From Pseudomonadaceae bacterium (GTDB taxonomy: Bacteria > Pseudomonadota > Gammaproteobacteria > Pseudomonadales > Pseudomonadaceae), in NCBI GenBank assembly GCA_019745275.1, contig JAIETJ010000057.1, forward strand, positions 1-40,345: a stretch of 40,345 nucleotides of DNA, written 5' to 3'. Shown one piece after another: positions 1-8,976 of this stretch; position 1 is the first letter of the stretch; each line of letters starts with the position of its first letter. A program made the position numbers and the translations under genes. The notes below the pieces were generated by a model. That model saw only the letters and a list, made by a program, of their open reading frames with translations. It was not told the origin of the DNA and did no database searches.

Positions 1-678
1 GCAATCTTGATGAAGTACGCCAGCAGCGCCTTGCTGCGCACTCAGTTACCGCCCAAGAGTTTACTCGACGTGTTGCGGGTGCTGGGCATCGCCCAGGTCG
101 ACCGAATTACCATGGTACACAGCGTGAAAAGCCTGTTTACCCTGCACAGCCCGGCGCATAAAAAGCTGTTTTTAGAGGCGTGGGAGCGCTTGGTCCTGAA
201 GGCCAGCAGCAGCGCATTTTTGGCTCGGGTGGTCGGTCATGTGCCGCCGGACCAAGCCTTGTTGGCCAGTTTGCTCAGCGAAGTGGGCACCTTAGCGGTG
301 CTCTCGGCGTTCAAAAATGCCGCCCAAATCCCCTCGCCCGAGCTGTATTACAAGCTTTGTCGCGAATACAGCAAGTCGCTAGGGGTGAAAGTGCTGAAGA
401 AATGGGCGGTGGAAGATGCCTATATCCAAGTCATTCGCCATGCCGGTGACTGGCACTACCACGAGCGCGCCGAGATTGAGTTGGTCGACCTGATTAACCT
501 GAGCCTGTTTCATGCGATCAAGTTAGTCGGCCGCACCAGCGACTTACCGCCCCTGACCGAGCTGGCCGCCTTTGCCAAGTTGCCGGCGCCGCTGGACTTT
601 ATCAACGACAGCGGCGAGCTGACCGTGCTGGCCAGCCATAAAGCCGAGATTGAGGCGATAGCCGCGAGCTTGCGGTAA
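1..678 (+). CDS. HDOD-domain signalling protein, 5' end cut by window edge
   Basis: The reading frame is open to base 1, so the visible 225 or so codons are the C-terminal part of a longer gene. The first visible residues, with a K-Y-A-S-S-A-L-L pattern followed about 20 residues later by V-L-G-I, match the start of the HDOD fold (L..aNSA....i.s...a...LG). The rest is helical, with the LLSEVG helix near residue 89 that corresponds to the degenerate HD helix of this family. HDOD proteins are non-catalytic relatives of HD phosphohydrolases and usually act as signalling or scaffold modules. No output domain follows, so any partner domain would be upstream of the window. The gene converges on the CorA-like gene with only 21 bases between the stops. 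The family is fairly sure; the role is unknown. Confidence 0.7.
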   Translation, partial: AILMKYASSALLRTQLPPKSLLDVLRVLGIAQVDRITMVHSVKSLFTLHSPAHKKLFLEAWERLVLKASSSAFLARVVGHVPPDQALLASLLSEVGTLAVLSAFKNAAQIPSPELYYKLCREYSKSLGVKVLKKWAVEDAYIQVIRHAGDWHYHERAEIELVDLINLSLFHAIKLVGRTSDLPPLTELAAFAKLPAPLDFINDSGELTVLASHKAEIEAIAASLR

Positions 679-699
679 CCCGCGTCCTCAGTCAGGCAC

Positions 700-2367
700 C
701 TAGTGCTTGCGCCGCCAACTGCCAAAAATCGCCGCAAAGCGTTCGCCGGTGCGCAGGCTCTCGTCGGAGAGCACATCCAATAAATCAGCCAAACGCTTGG
801 ACTTGACTACCGCATAGGCGGTAATCAGCCCGGTGCCAGCCAGTGCGCTGAGGAAGAACAGCGAACGCTGCAGCAGCGGCGCTTCGGCATCGGCAAAAAT
901 ATTCATGCCGAGAAAGCCGGTGGCCACGGTGCCGACCAAACTCAGGGTGGTGACCACGGTTAGGCGCATCACCGTGGTGGACTGGCGGCGCTGCGCATCG
1001 CTGTCGAGGTAGTCGACCATCTCGCGAATTTCTGCCTTGATCTCGGCGTATAGGGTGTCGTTGCCTAAGCGGGTGGCGCACAGCCGATAGACCGCCTGCA
1101 AGTGAGGGGTTTCTGAGAGCTCATGGAACCAATAGCGATGGGTGAAGCGTAAAAACGCCTCGAAGCCGGCGCGGATCCGCCGTTTAAAGCGGCGGATTGA
1201 CTCGGGCGAGCGCACATCTAAGCGCTGCATGGCATCTGCCAGCAACTGCGAATACAGCAGCAGGGTGGCGCGGTGAAAGTGGTTGACCAAAAACAGCAGC
1301 CGATACTGATGACGAAACTGCGCCAGCATGCCGCGCTCCGCATCCAAGAAAAACCCCGAATTGGCATCGCCGACCACCAGTAGCGCGCGGCCGCTGCAGA
1401 GCATGCGGGTGTTCGGTCCGGCGGCGCTATTGCTCCAGTAGCGGTCGTAGCAATAACGCGCCTCGAACTCGCGCACCTCCGGGCTTTGCCGGGGCAGGGC
1501 TTCATTGGGATGCAGGGTGGCAACCAAGCCGAGGCGCACCCAATGCTCATCGCTGAGCGCGCGTGGGTTATCCAGCGCCAAGTAGGCCAAGAGCGGCATG
1601 CGGTGGTATTCGATCTGGCGAAAGCGCAACACTTCGGTCTGCGTGGTTGGCTCCAGCTCCAGCGGTTGTAACAAAAACGCCCAGTGCGAGGAGATGGTCG
1701 GGGCGCGGTGTTGCACGGCAAAATCGAGAAACTTATCCCGTTGATCGGCATCTGAGCTGGCCAGCACCGCGCCGTGGCTGTCCAGCCACTCAACCAGCAG
1801 GGCGTTATGGATGCCGTTGCCGTCTTCGTCCCAGCCGGTTGGGTAGGCCCGACCGAAGCGATAGAGCAGGTCGTGAGCGATACTCAGCGGCAGGTCGTGG
1901 GCGTGTAATTCCACTTGCAGCAGCGCCACGTCAACGTCATCCAGCAGGCACAGCTCTACTCGCTCCACCTGCAGCAACAACGCCGGCTCGCCTTCATGCA
2001 GGGTGATCCTTAGCTGGGCAATATCACTGCGCCGAAACGAGCTGAGCGCCGACTCACTGTGCAGCCCCGGCGCATCCCCGGCAGAGCGACTTTCACCATA
2101 TAGAAAACGTTGAGCGTGGGGTAAAAACGACACAAATTCTTTGTAGTGTCGCTCGCTAAAGCGCTGCTGGTCGCCACTAAAGGCACTCACATAGGGCTGC
2201 CAAGCGCCGGCGCAGAGCGACTTGTGCAGTTGTTCGCGGGGTACTCGGCTGCTCTGCGCATGACTGGCGGGCAACAGTTGCAGGGGCCAGACCAGAATCT
2301 GGCGAAACTCACGCACCTGCGGTATTGGCTGGTCGGATAGTGGAGCGTCGGTACTAGGTGCAATCAC
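700..2367 (-). CDS. CorA-like divalent cation transporter family membrane protein
   Basis: About 555 residues from the chosen start. The C-terminal 120 residues show the CorA layout: a long helical region, a first membrane helix (TTLSLVGTVATGFLG) ending in the Gly-Met-Asn signature (G-M-N-I-F), a short acidic loop (ADAEA), then a second membrane helix (SLFFLSALAGTGLITAYAVV) and a basic tail. In the CorA superfamily GMN lines the entrance of the Mg2+ pore. The N-terminal 400 residues are a large soluble domain, longer than in classical CorA (about 316 aa). The open frame extends to a TTG at 2442, but the GTG at 2367 has a GCGAGG ribosome site six bases upstream and is preferred. Substrate and direction of transport cannot be read from the sequence. 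Confidence 0.75.
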   Translation of the reverse strand: MIAPSTDAPLSDQPIPQVREFRQILVWPLQLLPASHAQSSRVPREQLHKSLCAGAWQPYVSAFSGDQQRFSERHYKEFVSFLPHAQRFLYGESRSAGDAPGLHSESALSSFRRSDIAQLRITLHEGEPALLLQVERVELCLLDDVDVALLQVELHAHDLPLSIAHDLLYRFGRAYPTGWDEDGNGIHNALLVEWLDSHGAVLASSDADQRDKFLDFAVQHRAPTISSHWAFLLQPLELEPTTQTEVLRFRQIEYHRMPLLAYLALDNPRALSDEHWVRLGLVATLHPNEALPRQSPEVREFEARYCYDRYWSNSAAGPNTRMLCSGRALLVVGDANSGFFLDAERGMLAQFRHQYRLLFLVNHFHRATLLLYSQLLADAMQRLDVRSPESIRRFKRRIRAGFEAFLRFTHRYWFHELSETPHLQAVYRLCATRLGNDTLYAEIKAEIREMVDYLDSDAQRRQSTTVMRLTVVTTLSLVGTVATGFLGMNIFADAEAPLLQRSLFFLSALAGTGLITAYAVVKSKRLADLLDVLSDESLRTGERFAAIFGSWRRKH

Positions 2368-2775
2368 TGCGGGCCTCGCTGGCAAAGAACAATGTGCTGA
2401 AACGCATGCTCTGACAGTAGATGGCGGGCGGGGTGCTGGCAATTGTGGTTAACGCTTGAGTTGCCGATAGTCAGCGCAGATGTGGCGAAAACAGGGCAGT
2501 TGAGCGATGTTTGCTGGTTAGTTGGCATCCGTCGCACTCGGTGCGTCTAAGGCTACCGACAGCCCGGAGTGGTGGGAAATGGGCGATTGATCCGCGCCGC
2601 TGAGCATTGCTCGCACTAACCGGCAGTTCGGTGTGCATTTGTTGGAGGGGTAAACAAGCGTAGGGCGCACTCGGTGCTTTGTGTTTCAGTCGATCGCTGC
2701 GAGATACGTGCGTAATTCCCTAGGTAGAGCGCTAACCGGGATGTACCGGTTAGGCGCTGTCGAGCGGGGCTGCGC
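2368..2775. other. Intergenic region with small palindromes
   Basis: No convincing gene is visible in these 408 bases. The 12-mer CGCACTCGGTGC occurs twice (2533-2544 and 2666-2677); each copy folds as a short hairpin (GCAC-TCG-GTGC). A strong stem-loop near the right end is listed separately. The left part must hold the promoter of the CorA-like gene on the minus strand, but I cannot pick a -10/-35 pair with confidence. Confidence 0.5.
2728..2758 (-). terminator. Stem-loop downstream of the lipoprotein gene
   Basis: The left arm AGCGCTAACCGG (2728-2739) pairs with the right arm CCGGTTAGGCGCT (2746-2758), giving a 12-bp stem with one bulged base and a GATGTA loop. It begins 17 bases past the stop of the minus-strand lipoprotein gene. 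There is no clear U-run after it, so it is either a weak terminator or a 3'-end stabilising hairpin. Confidence 0.45.
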
Positions 2776-3228
2776 TTAGTACTGCGGCACGACGCGGGCT
2801 TCGTTGCCCGAACCTTCGATGTACACCTTCATGCCGGTATTCAGTTGTGGATTGATCGGCTGGGTGATCGAGGTCAGTACGCCGCTGGTGGTGCGCACGA
2901 TGATTTGCTGGGCTTGTACCGGCTGGTCGTATTTCTTCTTTTCCACGGCATTGCCGGCTAAGGCGCCACCAATGGTACCGGCCAGCATGGCCACGTCGCG
3001 GCCAGTACCGCTGCCGATCAAGCTGCCCAAGGCGAGACCGCCGACACCGCCGAGAATCGCGCCGACGCCGCTGTCATGGTTGGTTTGCATCACAGCCGGG
3101 GTGATTTGCTCGATCTTGCCTGCACGAATTTGCATCTCACCCGGGCTGCCGCCTTCTGGGCTGCTGGCGCAGGCGCTGAGGGTCAGGGCGAATACGGCGC
3201 CGAGTAGGGCGTTAAAGGTTTTTTTCAT
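2776..3228 (-). CDS. Glycine-zipper outer-membrane lipoprotein (SlyB/Pcp-like)
   Basis: This is a 150-residue predicted lipoprotein. The start at 3228 gives a compact signal sequence (Met-Lys-Lys) ending in the lipobox L-S-A-C with Cys20; an ATG three codons upstream (3237) is also possible. Residue +2 after the Cys is Ala, which under the Lol rules favours the outer membrane. Residues about 60 to 95 form a glycine-zipper segment of spaced Gly (GAILGGVGGLALGSLIG and GTIGGALAG), typical of the SlyB/Pcp and Rick-17kDa glycine-zipper lipoproteins thought to stabilise the envelope. The C-terminal 50 residues look like a small beta domain. It stands alone between the CorA-like gene and the flavoprotein gene, all on the minus strand. 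The exact role is not deducible. Confidence 0.8.
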   Translation of the reverse strand: MKKTFNALLGAVFALTLSACASSPEGGSPGEMQIRAGKIEQITPAVMQTNHDSGVGAILGGVGGLALGSLIGSGTGRDVAMLAGTIGGALAGNAVEKKKYDQPVQAQQIIVRTTSGVLTSITQPINPQLNTGMKVYIEGSGNEARVVPQY

Positions 3229-3346
3229 GGTAAGCATCCAAGGTTGCAGGTTGAGTGATACCCGCAGACTGAGCCCTGTCGGGCTGCCTGTGGCTAGCCG
3301 GTGAGCTTAGCAAGGCGGCAGCGGAGTGCCTAGCTGGGTGGCACGA

Positions 3347-4534
3347 TCAAACGTATTGCGCGGCGGCAAAGCCTGAGGCCCAAGCCCATTGGAAATTAAA
3401 GCCACCGAGTTGGCCGCTGACGTCTAGCACTTCACCAATAAAATACAGCCCCGGCGCCTTTAGCGACTCCATGGTCTTCGAGGACACCTCGCGGGTGTCC
3501 ACGCCTCCTAGGGTGACTTCGGCGGTGCGATAACCTTCGGTGCCGGCCGGCAATAGCGTCCAGTTGGCCAGCTGCTCGGCAATCGCCGCTAACTCGGCAT
3601 GGGTGTATTGCTTGAGCGGTTTTGACACGAACCATTGCTCGGCCAGCAAACCGGCCATTTTCTTGGTAAACAGCTCGGCCAGTAGGGTTTTCAACTCGGT
3701 ATTCGGCCGCTCGGCTTGCTGTTCGGGCAGCCACTGCGGCAAATCGATATGCGGCAGCAGGTTGATCTGCACGCTATCGCCCGGCTGCCAGTAAGAGGAA
3801 ATTTGTAAAATTGCCGGGCCGCTGAGGCCACGGTGGGTAAACAAAATATTCTCGCGAAAACTCATGCCGTTGCAGCTGACCAAGCAGTCTTCCACCGAGG
3901 TGCCGGAAAGCTCTGTGCACAGCGCTTTGAGTTGTGGCTCGGTGATGGTGAAGGGCACTAAGGCGGCGCGGGTTGGCAGCAGTTGATGGCCGAATTGTTG
4001 GGCCACTTGATAGCCAAAACCGCTGGCGCCTAAGGTTGGAATCGACAGCCCGCCAGTGGCAATCACCAGCGACGAACAGCTAAAGGCGCCGGCGCTGGTC
4101 TGCAGTTGATAGCCGCCGCGCTCGGCGCTGGCAATCTGGTTAATTTCGGTGTCCAAGCGGATGTGTACGCCAGCCTCGTGGCACTCGCTCAGCAGCATTT
4201 CGAGGATGTCGCTGGCCTTGTTATCGCAAAACAGTTGGCCGAGCTTTTTCTCGTGATAAGCCACGCCGTACTTGGCCACTAAGGCGATAAAGTCCCACTG
4301 GGTGTAACGGGCCAAGGCCGATTTACAAAAGTGCGGGTTGGCGGAGAGGAAGTTTTCCGGCTCGCTATACAGGTTGGTGAAGTTGCAGCGGCCGCCGCCG
4401 GACATGAGGATTTTCTTGCCGGCCTTGTTAGCGTGGTCGAGCAGCAATACCTTGCGCCCACGGGCACCGGCGCTGAGTGCGCACATAAGGCCAGCGGCGC
4501 CAGCGCCGATGATGATTACGTCAAAACTGTTCAC
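3347..4534 (-). CDS. HI0933/YhiN-family FAD-dependent oxidoreductase
   Basis: This 395-residue flavoprotein opens with a Rossmann dinucleotide motif (G-A-G-A-A-G, residues 10-15) for FAD. The HI0933 family signature S-G-G-G-R-C-N-F-T-N follows at about 44-53. A second glycine-rich FAD contact (VIATGGLSIPTLGASG) lies near the middle, and the C-terminal G-E-V-L-D-V-S-G-Q-L-G-G-F-N-F-Q block closes the cofactor site. Length and motif order fit complete family members. The family includes BaiN-type and other poorly characterised NAD(P)/FAD oxidoreductases; the physiological substrate is generally unknown. The next minus-strand gene is 118 bases away. No frameshift or missing motif is seen. Confidence 0.85.
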   Translation of the reverse strand: MNSFDVIIIGAGAAGLMCALSAGARGRKVLLLDHANKAGKKILMSGGGRCNFTNLYSEPENFLSANPHFCKSALARYTQWDFIALVAKYGVAYHEKKLGQLFCDNKASDILEMLLSECHEAGVHIRLDTEINQIASAERGGYQLQTSAGAFSCSSLVIATGGLSIPTLGASGFGYQVAQQFGHQLLPTRAALVPFTITEPQLKALCTELSGTSVEDCLVSCNGMSFRENILFTHRGLSGPAILQISSYWQPGDSVQINLLPHIDLPQWLPEQQAERPNTELKTLLAELFTKKMAGLLAEQWFVSKPLKQYTHAELAAIAEQLANWTLLPAGTEGYRTAEVTLGGVDTREVSSKTMESLKAPGLYFIGEVLDVSGQLGGFNFQWAWASGFAAAQYV

Positions 4535-4624
4535 GCCGTGTCCCCGAATGTCGATACGCAGACTGGGTTAAAACGCCGCGTAAACGAGCGCAGTAGTTTT
4601 CACACAGTCTGTACGGCGCGCATC

Positions 4625-5890
4625 TTACGCGATCGTCGGTGCTGCGGCTTGACCGTCCAGCTCAAGGCAGCAACGTCCTCGGCCTTGTTGTTTGGCTTGG
4701 TAGAGGCGCAGGTCAGCTTGGTGCAGCAGGTGGCTGAGGTCTTCTCGGCCTTGATACACACCCGCGCTGAACGACAGTGGCGGTGCGTTGTGGGCGTACT
4801 GCACGCCTGCGCATTGCTGGCGCAGTTGGTCGAGTTGGGCGCTCAGTTGCTGCGCGGGCAGCGGGCTGAGCAGGGCGAACTCTTCGCCGCCCAAACGGCC
4901 GATCAGGGTTTGACCGAAGGCCGCTTGCAGCAAACCGGCAAAGCCGATCAAGGCGGCGTCGCCGCTGGCGTGGCCGTAGTTATCGTTGATCCGTTTAAAC
5001 AGGTCGAGGTCGAGCATGGCCACGCTGACCGGCCGCTGAGTGCGTTCGGCGGCTTGCAGCAGATGGCCGGCTTGCTCGTAAAAAGCCCGCCGGTTGTACA
5101 GGTTGGTGAGGCTGTCGATTTGCGCGCTGCGTTGCAAGGCTTGGAGCATTTCGCGCCGCTCCAAGGTCGAGGTGACTCGGCAGGTCAGCTCTTCCGGGCA
5201 GAAAGGCTTGCGCAAGAAGTCATCGGCGCCATGCTTAATAAACTGCGCAGTGAGCGAGCCTTTGCTGTCGGCCGACAAACCGATAATGCACAGGTCATGG
5301 CGTTTAAGCTTTTGCCGCAGCAGTTTGGTCAGTTCAAAACCGCTGAGGCCGGGCATGCTGTGGTCGGTAATCAGCAGGTCGAAGTCCGGCTGCTCGCGTA
5401 AAATTCGCAGGGCTTGCTCGCCATCTTCGGCCTCGTGAATTTGGTACAGGTGCGAGCGCAGTACGTTGCGGATCAGATGGCGGGTGGCCGGTGAGTCTTC
5501 GGCGACCAAAATTTTGATCGAGCGATTGCGTTCTAGTCGATGCAGCAGGCGAAAGGCGTAGTCGAAGGAGTACTGATTTTCTTTTTGCACATAATCGACC
5601 ACGCCCTTGAGCAGCATTTCCTCGCGGCGCTGCTCATCGTACGAGCCAGTGAGGACGATGCACGGCAGTTGGTAGTGGAGTACCACATCGACGATTTCGC
5701 CGTTCGGCGCGTCGGGTAAATTCAGGTCGATAATAGCGGCAAACAACAGCTCAGCCGAGGTTTCCAACATAAGCTGGGCCTCGGCCATGGTCGCGCAAAA
5801 CAGCGGCTGCAGATCAGGCTGTTGGTGGAACATTTTTTCCAGAATCTTCAGCACCAGCGGGCTGTCTTCAACGACCAATATGTTGCGCAC
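4625..5890 (-). CDS. Tandem receiver-domain diguanylate cyclase (REC-REC-GGDEF)
   Basis: This 421-residue protein has two CheY-like receiver domains and a GGDEF domain. REC1 (residues 1-120) has the acidic pair E8-D9 and phospho-acceptor D55, but its conserved lysine loop reads V-Q-K-E rather than K-P, so it may be atypical. REC2 (125-245) is canonical: E131-D132, D176 and the R-K-P-F loop near 228. The GGDEF domain carries an intact GGEEF active site at 334-338, preceded by the D-L-D-L-F-K-R-I-N substrate segment. There is no RxxD inhibitory site just before GGEEF, so product inhibition at an I-site is not expected. It should make c-di-GMP under control of a sensor kinase not encoded here. 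Architecture resembles the P. aeruginosa PA4843 (GcbA/AdcA) type, as I remember it. Confidence 0.85.
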   Translation of the reverse strand: MRNILVVEDSPLVLKILEKMFHQQPDLQPLFCATMAEAQLMLETSAELLFAAIIDLNLPDAPNGEIVDVVLHYQLPCIVLTGSYDEQRREEMLLKGVVDYVQKENQYSFDYAFRLLHRLERNRSIKILVAEDSPATRHLIRNVLRSHLYQIHEAEDGEQALRILREQPDFDLLITDHSMPGLSGFELTKLLRQKLKRHDLCIIGLSADSKGSLTAQFIKHGADDFLRKPFCPEELTCRVTSTLERREMLQALQRSAQIDSLTNLYNRRAFYEQAGHLLQAAERTQRPVSVAMLDLDLFKRINDNYGHASGDAALIGFAGLLQAAFGQTLIGRLGGEEFALLSPLPAQQLSAQLDQLRQQCAGVQYAHNAPPLSFSAGVYQGREDLSHLLHQADLRLYQAKQQGRGRCCLELDGQAAAPTIA

Positions 5891-5954
5891 AACGGACTTC
5901 CTGTTGTTGTTTTAGGCATCAATGATGCAATGGTGGAGTATTCGCTGCTGAGTA

Positions 5955-6030
5955 GGTGGATTGTTCGCTGCGCTCCTGAATCCACCCTACATTCTACCTG
6001 CGGTGGTCAAGCTGCGCGTTGTCCACCCTA
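5955..6030. repeat. Intergenic palindromic repeat, first locus
   Basis: GGTGGATT (5955-5962) and AATCCACC (5979-5986) form an 8-bp stem around a 16-base loop, followed by CTAC. A second, poorer hairpin with the same CCACCCTACG tail follows at 6002-6030. A closely similar element occurs at 15349-15384 with the same 16-base loop. The repeats lie between dbpA and the REC-REC-GGDEF gene, both on the minus strand. Confidence 0.7.
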
Positions 6031-6073
6031 CGTCCGATCTGCGATCCTGCCGTGCCTGTGCATGGCGGCAGGC

Positions 6074-7459
6074 TTACAGAATCCGCACACGCAGCGAGCG
6101 GCCTTTGATCTTGCCTTGATTTAAGCGCTGCAAGGCCTGTTGAGCAACCCCGCGCTCCACCGCAACAAAGGCTTGGAAATCGAAAATGGCGATTTTACCG
6201 ACTTGCGCGCCGGGTACCCCAGCATCGCCGGTCAGGGCGCCAAGAATGTCGCCGGGGCGGACTTTGTCTTTGCGTCCGGCACCGATGCACAGGGTCACCA
6301 TTGGCGGTAACAGCGGCGCGCCGCCTTGCGCTTTGAGGCTGTCGAGTTGCTGCCAGTTCAGTGGGCCTTTTTGCAGCTCTTCAATGGCCCGGGCGCGATG
6401 GCCTTCGGCTGGCGCCACTAAGCTGATCGCCAGACCTTTTTCCCCGGCGCGACCCGTACGACCAACGCGGTGAATATGAATTTCCGAGTCGCGGGCCAGT
6501 TCGACGTTGAGCACCATGTCCAAAGACTCGATATCCAAGCCACGGGCCGCTACGTCGGTGGCCACCAACACGCTGCAACTGCGGTTGGCAAACATTGCCA
6601 GCACTTGATCGCGATCACGCTGCTCAAGGTCGCCATTTAAGGCCATCGCCGAGATGCCGCTGGCGGTTAGATGGTCGACCACTTCTTGGCATTGTTGCTT
6701 GGTAAAGCAAAAGGCCACGCACGATTGTGGCCGGTAGTGGCCTAGCACCTTGCTCACGGCTTGCAGGCGCTCGTCCGGGGATATCTCGTAGAAACGCTGC
6801 TCGATCTGGCTGTCGGCGTGCATGGCCTCGGCTTTCACTTGCTGCGGATCGCGCATAAACGCCGAGGCTAGCTGCTTGATGCTGCTCGGATAGGTGGCCG
6901 AGAACAGTAGGGTCTGGCGCTTACTTGGGGTCTTACTGAGGATGTCAGCGATGGAGTCGTAAAAACCCATGTCGAGCATCCGGTCGGCTTCATCCAGCAC
7001 CAAGGTATTCAGGCCGTCGAGCTTCAAGGTGGCCTTGCGCAGGTGTTCTTGAATACGCCCCGGGGTGCCGACGATGATGTGCGCGCCGTGTTCCAGCGAG
7101 GCGATTTGCGGGCCAAAAGGCACGCCGCCGCACAGGGTCAGCACCTTGATATGGTCGGTGCCACGGGCTAAGCGGCGGATTTCTTTGGCCACCTGATCGG
7201 CCAGTTCGCGGGTTGGGCAGAGCACCAAGGCCTGACAGCCGAAAAACCGAGGGTTAAGCGGGTTGAGCACGCCGATGCCGAAGGCCGCGGTCTTGCCACT
7301 GCCGGTTTTGGCTTGGGCGATCAGGTCCATGCCCTTGAGAATCACCGGCAGGCTTTGCGCCTGAATCGGCGTCATGGCGGTGTAACCGAGGGATTCCAGG
7401 TTAGCCAACATGGCGGCAGATAAAGGCAACGAGTTAAACGCGGTGGTGGTCACAGGCAT
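6074..7459 (-). CDS. dbpA: ATP-dependent RNA helicase DbpA (DEAD box)
   Basis: This 461-residue DEAD-box helicase has the full motif set: Q motif around P31-I-Q-A-Q, motif I A-K-T-G-S-G-K-T (50-57), Ia P-T-R-E-L, Ib T-P-G-R, motif II D-E-A-D (156-159), motif III S-A-T (187-189), then A-R-G-L-D and H-R-V-G-R-T-G-R-A-G in the second RecA domain. The C-terminal 75 residues form the DbpA RNA-binding domain, which in E. coli recognises hairpin 92 of 23S rRNA; the protein acts in late assembly of the 50S subunit. The start at 7459 (M-P-V-T-T-T-A-F-N) matches the family N-terminus. An in-frame ATG at 7507 would add 16 poorly conserved residues; neither has a strong ribosome site. It is divergent from the HD-GYP pair. 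Confidence 0.93.
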   Translation of the reverse strand: MPVTTTAFNSLPLSAAMLANLESLGYTAMTPIQAQSLPVILKGMDLIAQAKTGSGKTAAFGIGVLNPLNPRFFGCQALVLCPTRELADQVAKEIRRLARGTDHIKVLTLCGGVPFGPQIASLEHGAHIIVGTPGRIQEHLRKATLKLDGLNTLVLDEADRMLDMGFYDSIADILSKTPSKRQTLLFSATYPSSIKQLASAFMRDPQQVKAEAMHADSQIEQRFYEISPDERLQAVSKVLGHYRPQSCVAFCFTKQQCQEVVDHLTASGISAMALNGDLEQRDRDQVLAMFANRSCSVLVATDVAARGLDIESLDMVLNVELARDSEIHIHRVGRTGRAGEKGLAISLVAPAEGHRARAIEELQKGPLNWQQLDSLKAQGGAPLLPPMVTLCIGAGRKDKVRPGDILGALTGDAGVPGAQVGKIAIFDFQAFVAVERGVAQQALQRLNQGKIKGRSLRVRIL

Positions 7460-7624
7460 GTCCAGCAAAAAAAATGTCGGCCAGTGTAACAGGGGCCGCG
7501 CCGGCATGGCCGCCCGTGCGACCGAGGGGGCAGCGCAAAAATGTCTGTCTGGGTTAATTTTTTTACGGCTGCCAGCCTGCCAGTGGCTTTGTTCGCCTAA
7601 GCTAGAGGCAGTTGTTTAACTTAT

Positions 7625-8884
7625 GTGGTTGCCATCGTGCTCAAACGTATTGCCGTCGCCGACCTGCGCCTAGGAATGTATATCAACGAGTTCTGTGGCT
7701 CGTGGATGGAGCATCCTTTCTTTAGGGCTAAATTTGTCGTGGATAACGGCAAAGATTTACAGAGGATTGTTGATAGTGGTGTCGATGAAGTCTGGATCGA
7801 CACCAGTAAGGGCCTCGATGTAGCGCTCGGTCAGCCAGCCGCCAGCGAGGCCGAGGTGGCTGCGCAGGTGGAAGCCAGCTTGCTAGCGGTGGTCAGCGAG
7901 CCAGTGATGGCACGCGTGGCGCTGGATGAAGAGGTGCGCCGCGCGCACAAGCTGTGTGGCGCTGCCAAGCAGGCCGTGGTGGCGATGTTCAGTGAAGCGC
8001 GGATGGGCAATGCCATAGATGCCGCGCAGGTAACTGAGTTAGTGGAAGATATCTCCAGCTCAGTATTGCGCAATCCCAACGCCTTAATCAGTTTGGCCCG
8101 GCTAAAACACGCCGACGAGTACACCTATATGCACTCGGTGGCAGTGTGCGCGCTAATGATCGCACTGGCACGCCAGCTGGGCTTGGCTGAGGCGCAAGTG
8201 CGCGAAGCCGGGATGGCCGGTTTGCTGCACGATATCGGCAAAATGATGATTCCCGATGCCATTTTGAATAAACCCGGTAAGTTAACCGATGCTGAGTTCG
8301 GTACGGTACGCACGCACCCTGAGGCGGGTAACAGCATTTTGCTCGGCAGCGAGAACATCAGCGCGATGGTCCTCGACGTATGCTTGCATCACCACGAAAA
8401 AGTCGATGGCAGCGGTTATCCGCACCGGTTAAAAGGCGATGAAATCAGCCTGTTTGCCAAAATGGGTGCGGTTTGCGATGTGTATGACGCGATTACCTCG
8501 GATCGCCCCTATAAACGTGGCTGGGACCCGGCCGAGTCAATCCGCAAGATGGCCGAGTGGTGCAAAGGCCATTTCGATGAGGCGGTGTTCAAGGCCTTCG
8601 TTAAGTCGGTGGGTATTTACCCCACCGGCTCCTTGGTGCGGCTGGAAAGTGGTCGGCTCGGGGTGGTTATGGATCAGCATGAAACGTCCCTGCTGACGCC
8701 GCGGGTTAAGATTTTTTTCTCGGCCAAGGCGAAAACTCCGTTGCCTCAGCAAGTTATCGACCTGGCCAAGTTGGTCGGTCGCGAAAAAATTATCGGTCGG
8801 GAGTCACCAGAAGATTGGAACTTCCCCAATCTCGACGAGCTCTGGTCGGAACTGCCTAACCGCAAAGGCTCGCATTTCGATTGA
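7625..8884 (+). CDS. HD-GYP c-di-GMP phosphodiesterase with N-terminal DUF3391 (copy 1)
   Basis: A 419-residue protein. The N-terminal 70 residues (L-K-R-I...L-G-M-Y-I, then W-I-D-T) are the DUF3391 module common in Pseudomonas HD-GYP proteins. The HD-GYP domain spans about 150-350 with H170, H202-D203 in H-D-I-G-K, H231, the H-H-H-E-K block at 255-259, D-G-S-G-Y-P at 261-266, and the downstream C-D-V-Y-D-A. All metal-ligand positions I can align are present, so it should hydrolyse c-di-GMP. The given start is GTG 7625; a GTG at 7637 aligns with the start of the downstream paralogue and may be the true one. The organisation resembles P. aeruginosa PA4108. It is followed after 92 bases by a clear paralogue. 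Confidence 0.88.
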   Translation: MVAIVLKRIAVADLRLGMYINEFCGSWMEHPFFRAKFVVDNGKDLQRIVDSGVDEVWIDTSKGLDVALGQPAASEAEVAAQVEASLLAVVSEPVMARVALDEEVRRAHKLCGAAKQAVVAMFSEARMGNAIDAAQVTELVEDISSSVLRNPNALISLARLKHADEYTYMHSVAVCALMIALARQLGLAEAQVREAGMAGLLHDIGKMMIPDAILNKPGKLTDAEFGTVRTHPEAGNSILLGSENISAMVLDVCLHHHEKVDGSGYPHRLKGDEISLFAKMGAVCDVYDAITSDRPYKRGWDPAESIRKMAEWCKGHFDEAVFKAFVKSVGIYPTGSLVRLESGRLGVVMDQHETSLLTPRVKIFFSAKAKTPLPQQVIDLAKLVGREKIIGRESPEDWNFPNLDELWSELPNRKGSHFD

Positions 8885-8921
8885 AGTTTGCCCACCGCCG
8901 GCCGTTAACGCTGAGCAACCC

Positions 8922-8942
8922 ATGGCGCGCTATCTGCGCCAT
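8922..8942 (+). terminator. Stem-loop between the two HD-GYP genes
   Basis: ATGGCGC (8922-8928) pairs with GCGCCAT (8936-8942) around a 7-base loop. No run of T follows, so it may attenuate or stabilise rather than terminate. Confidence 0.35.
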
Positions 8943-8976
8943 TATTGACGGTCTGTACTGAGGCGAGCGATGGCTA

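Noticed and set aside
4331..5401. 356-codon plus-strand frame opposite the flavoprotein and GGDEF genes
   Set aside because: It spans the gap between two well-supported minus-strand genes and is low-complexity Gln/Ala/Val; a shadow frame.
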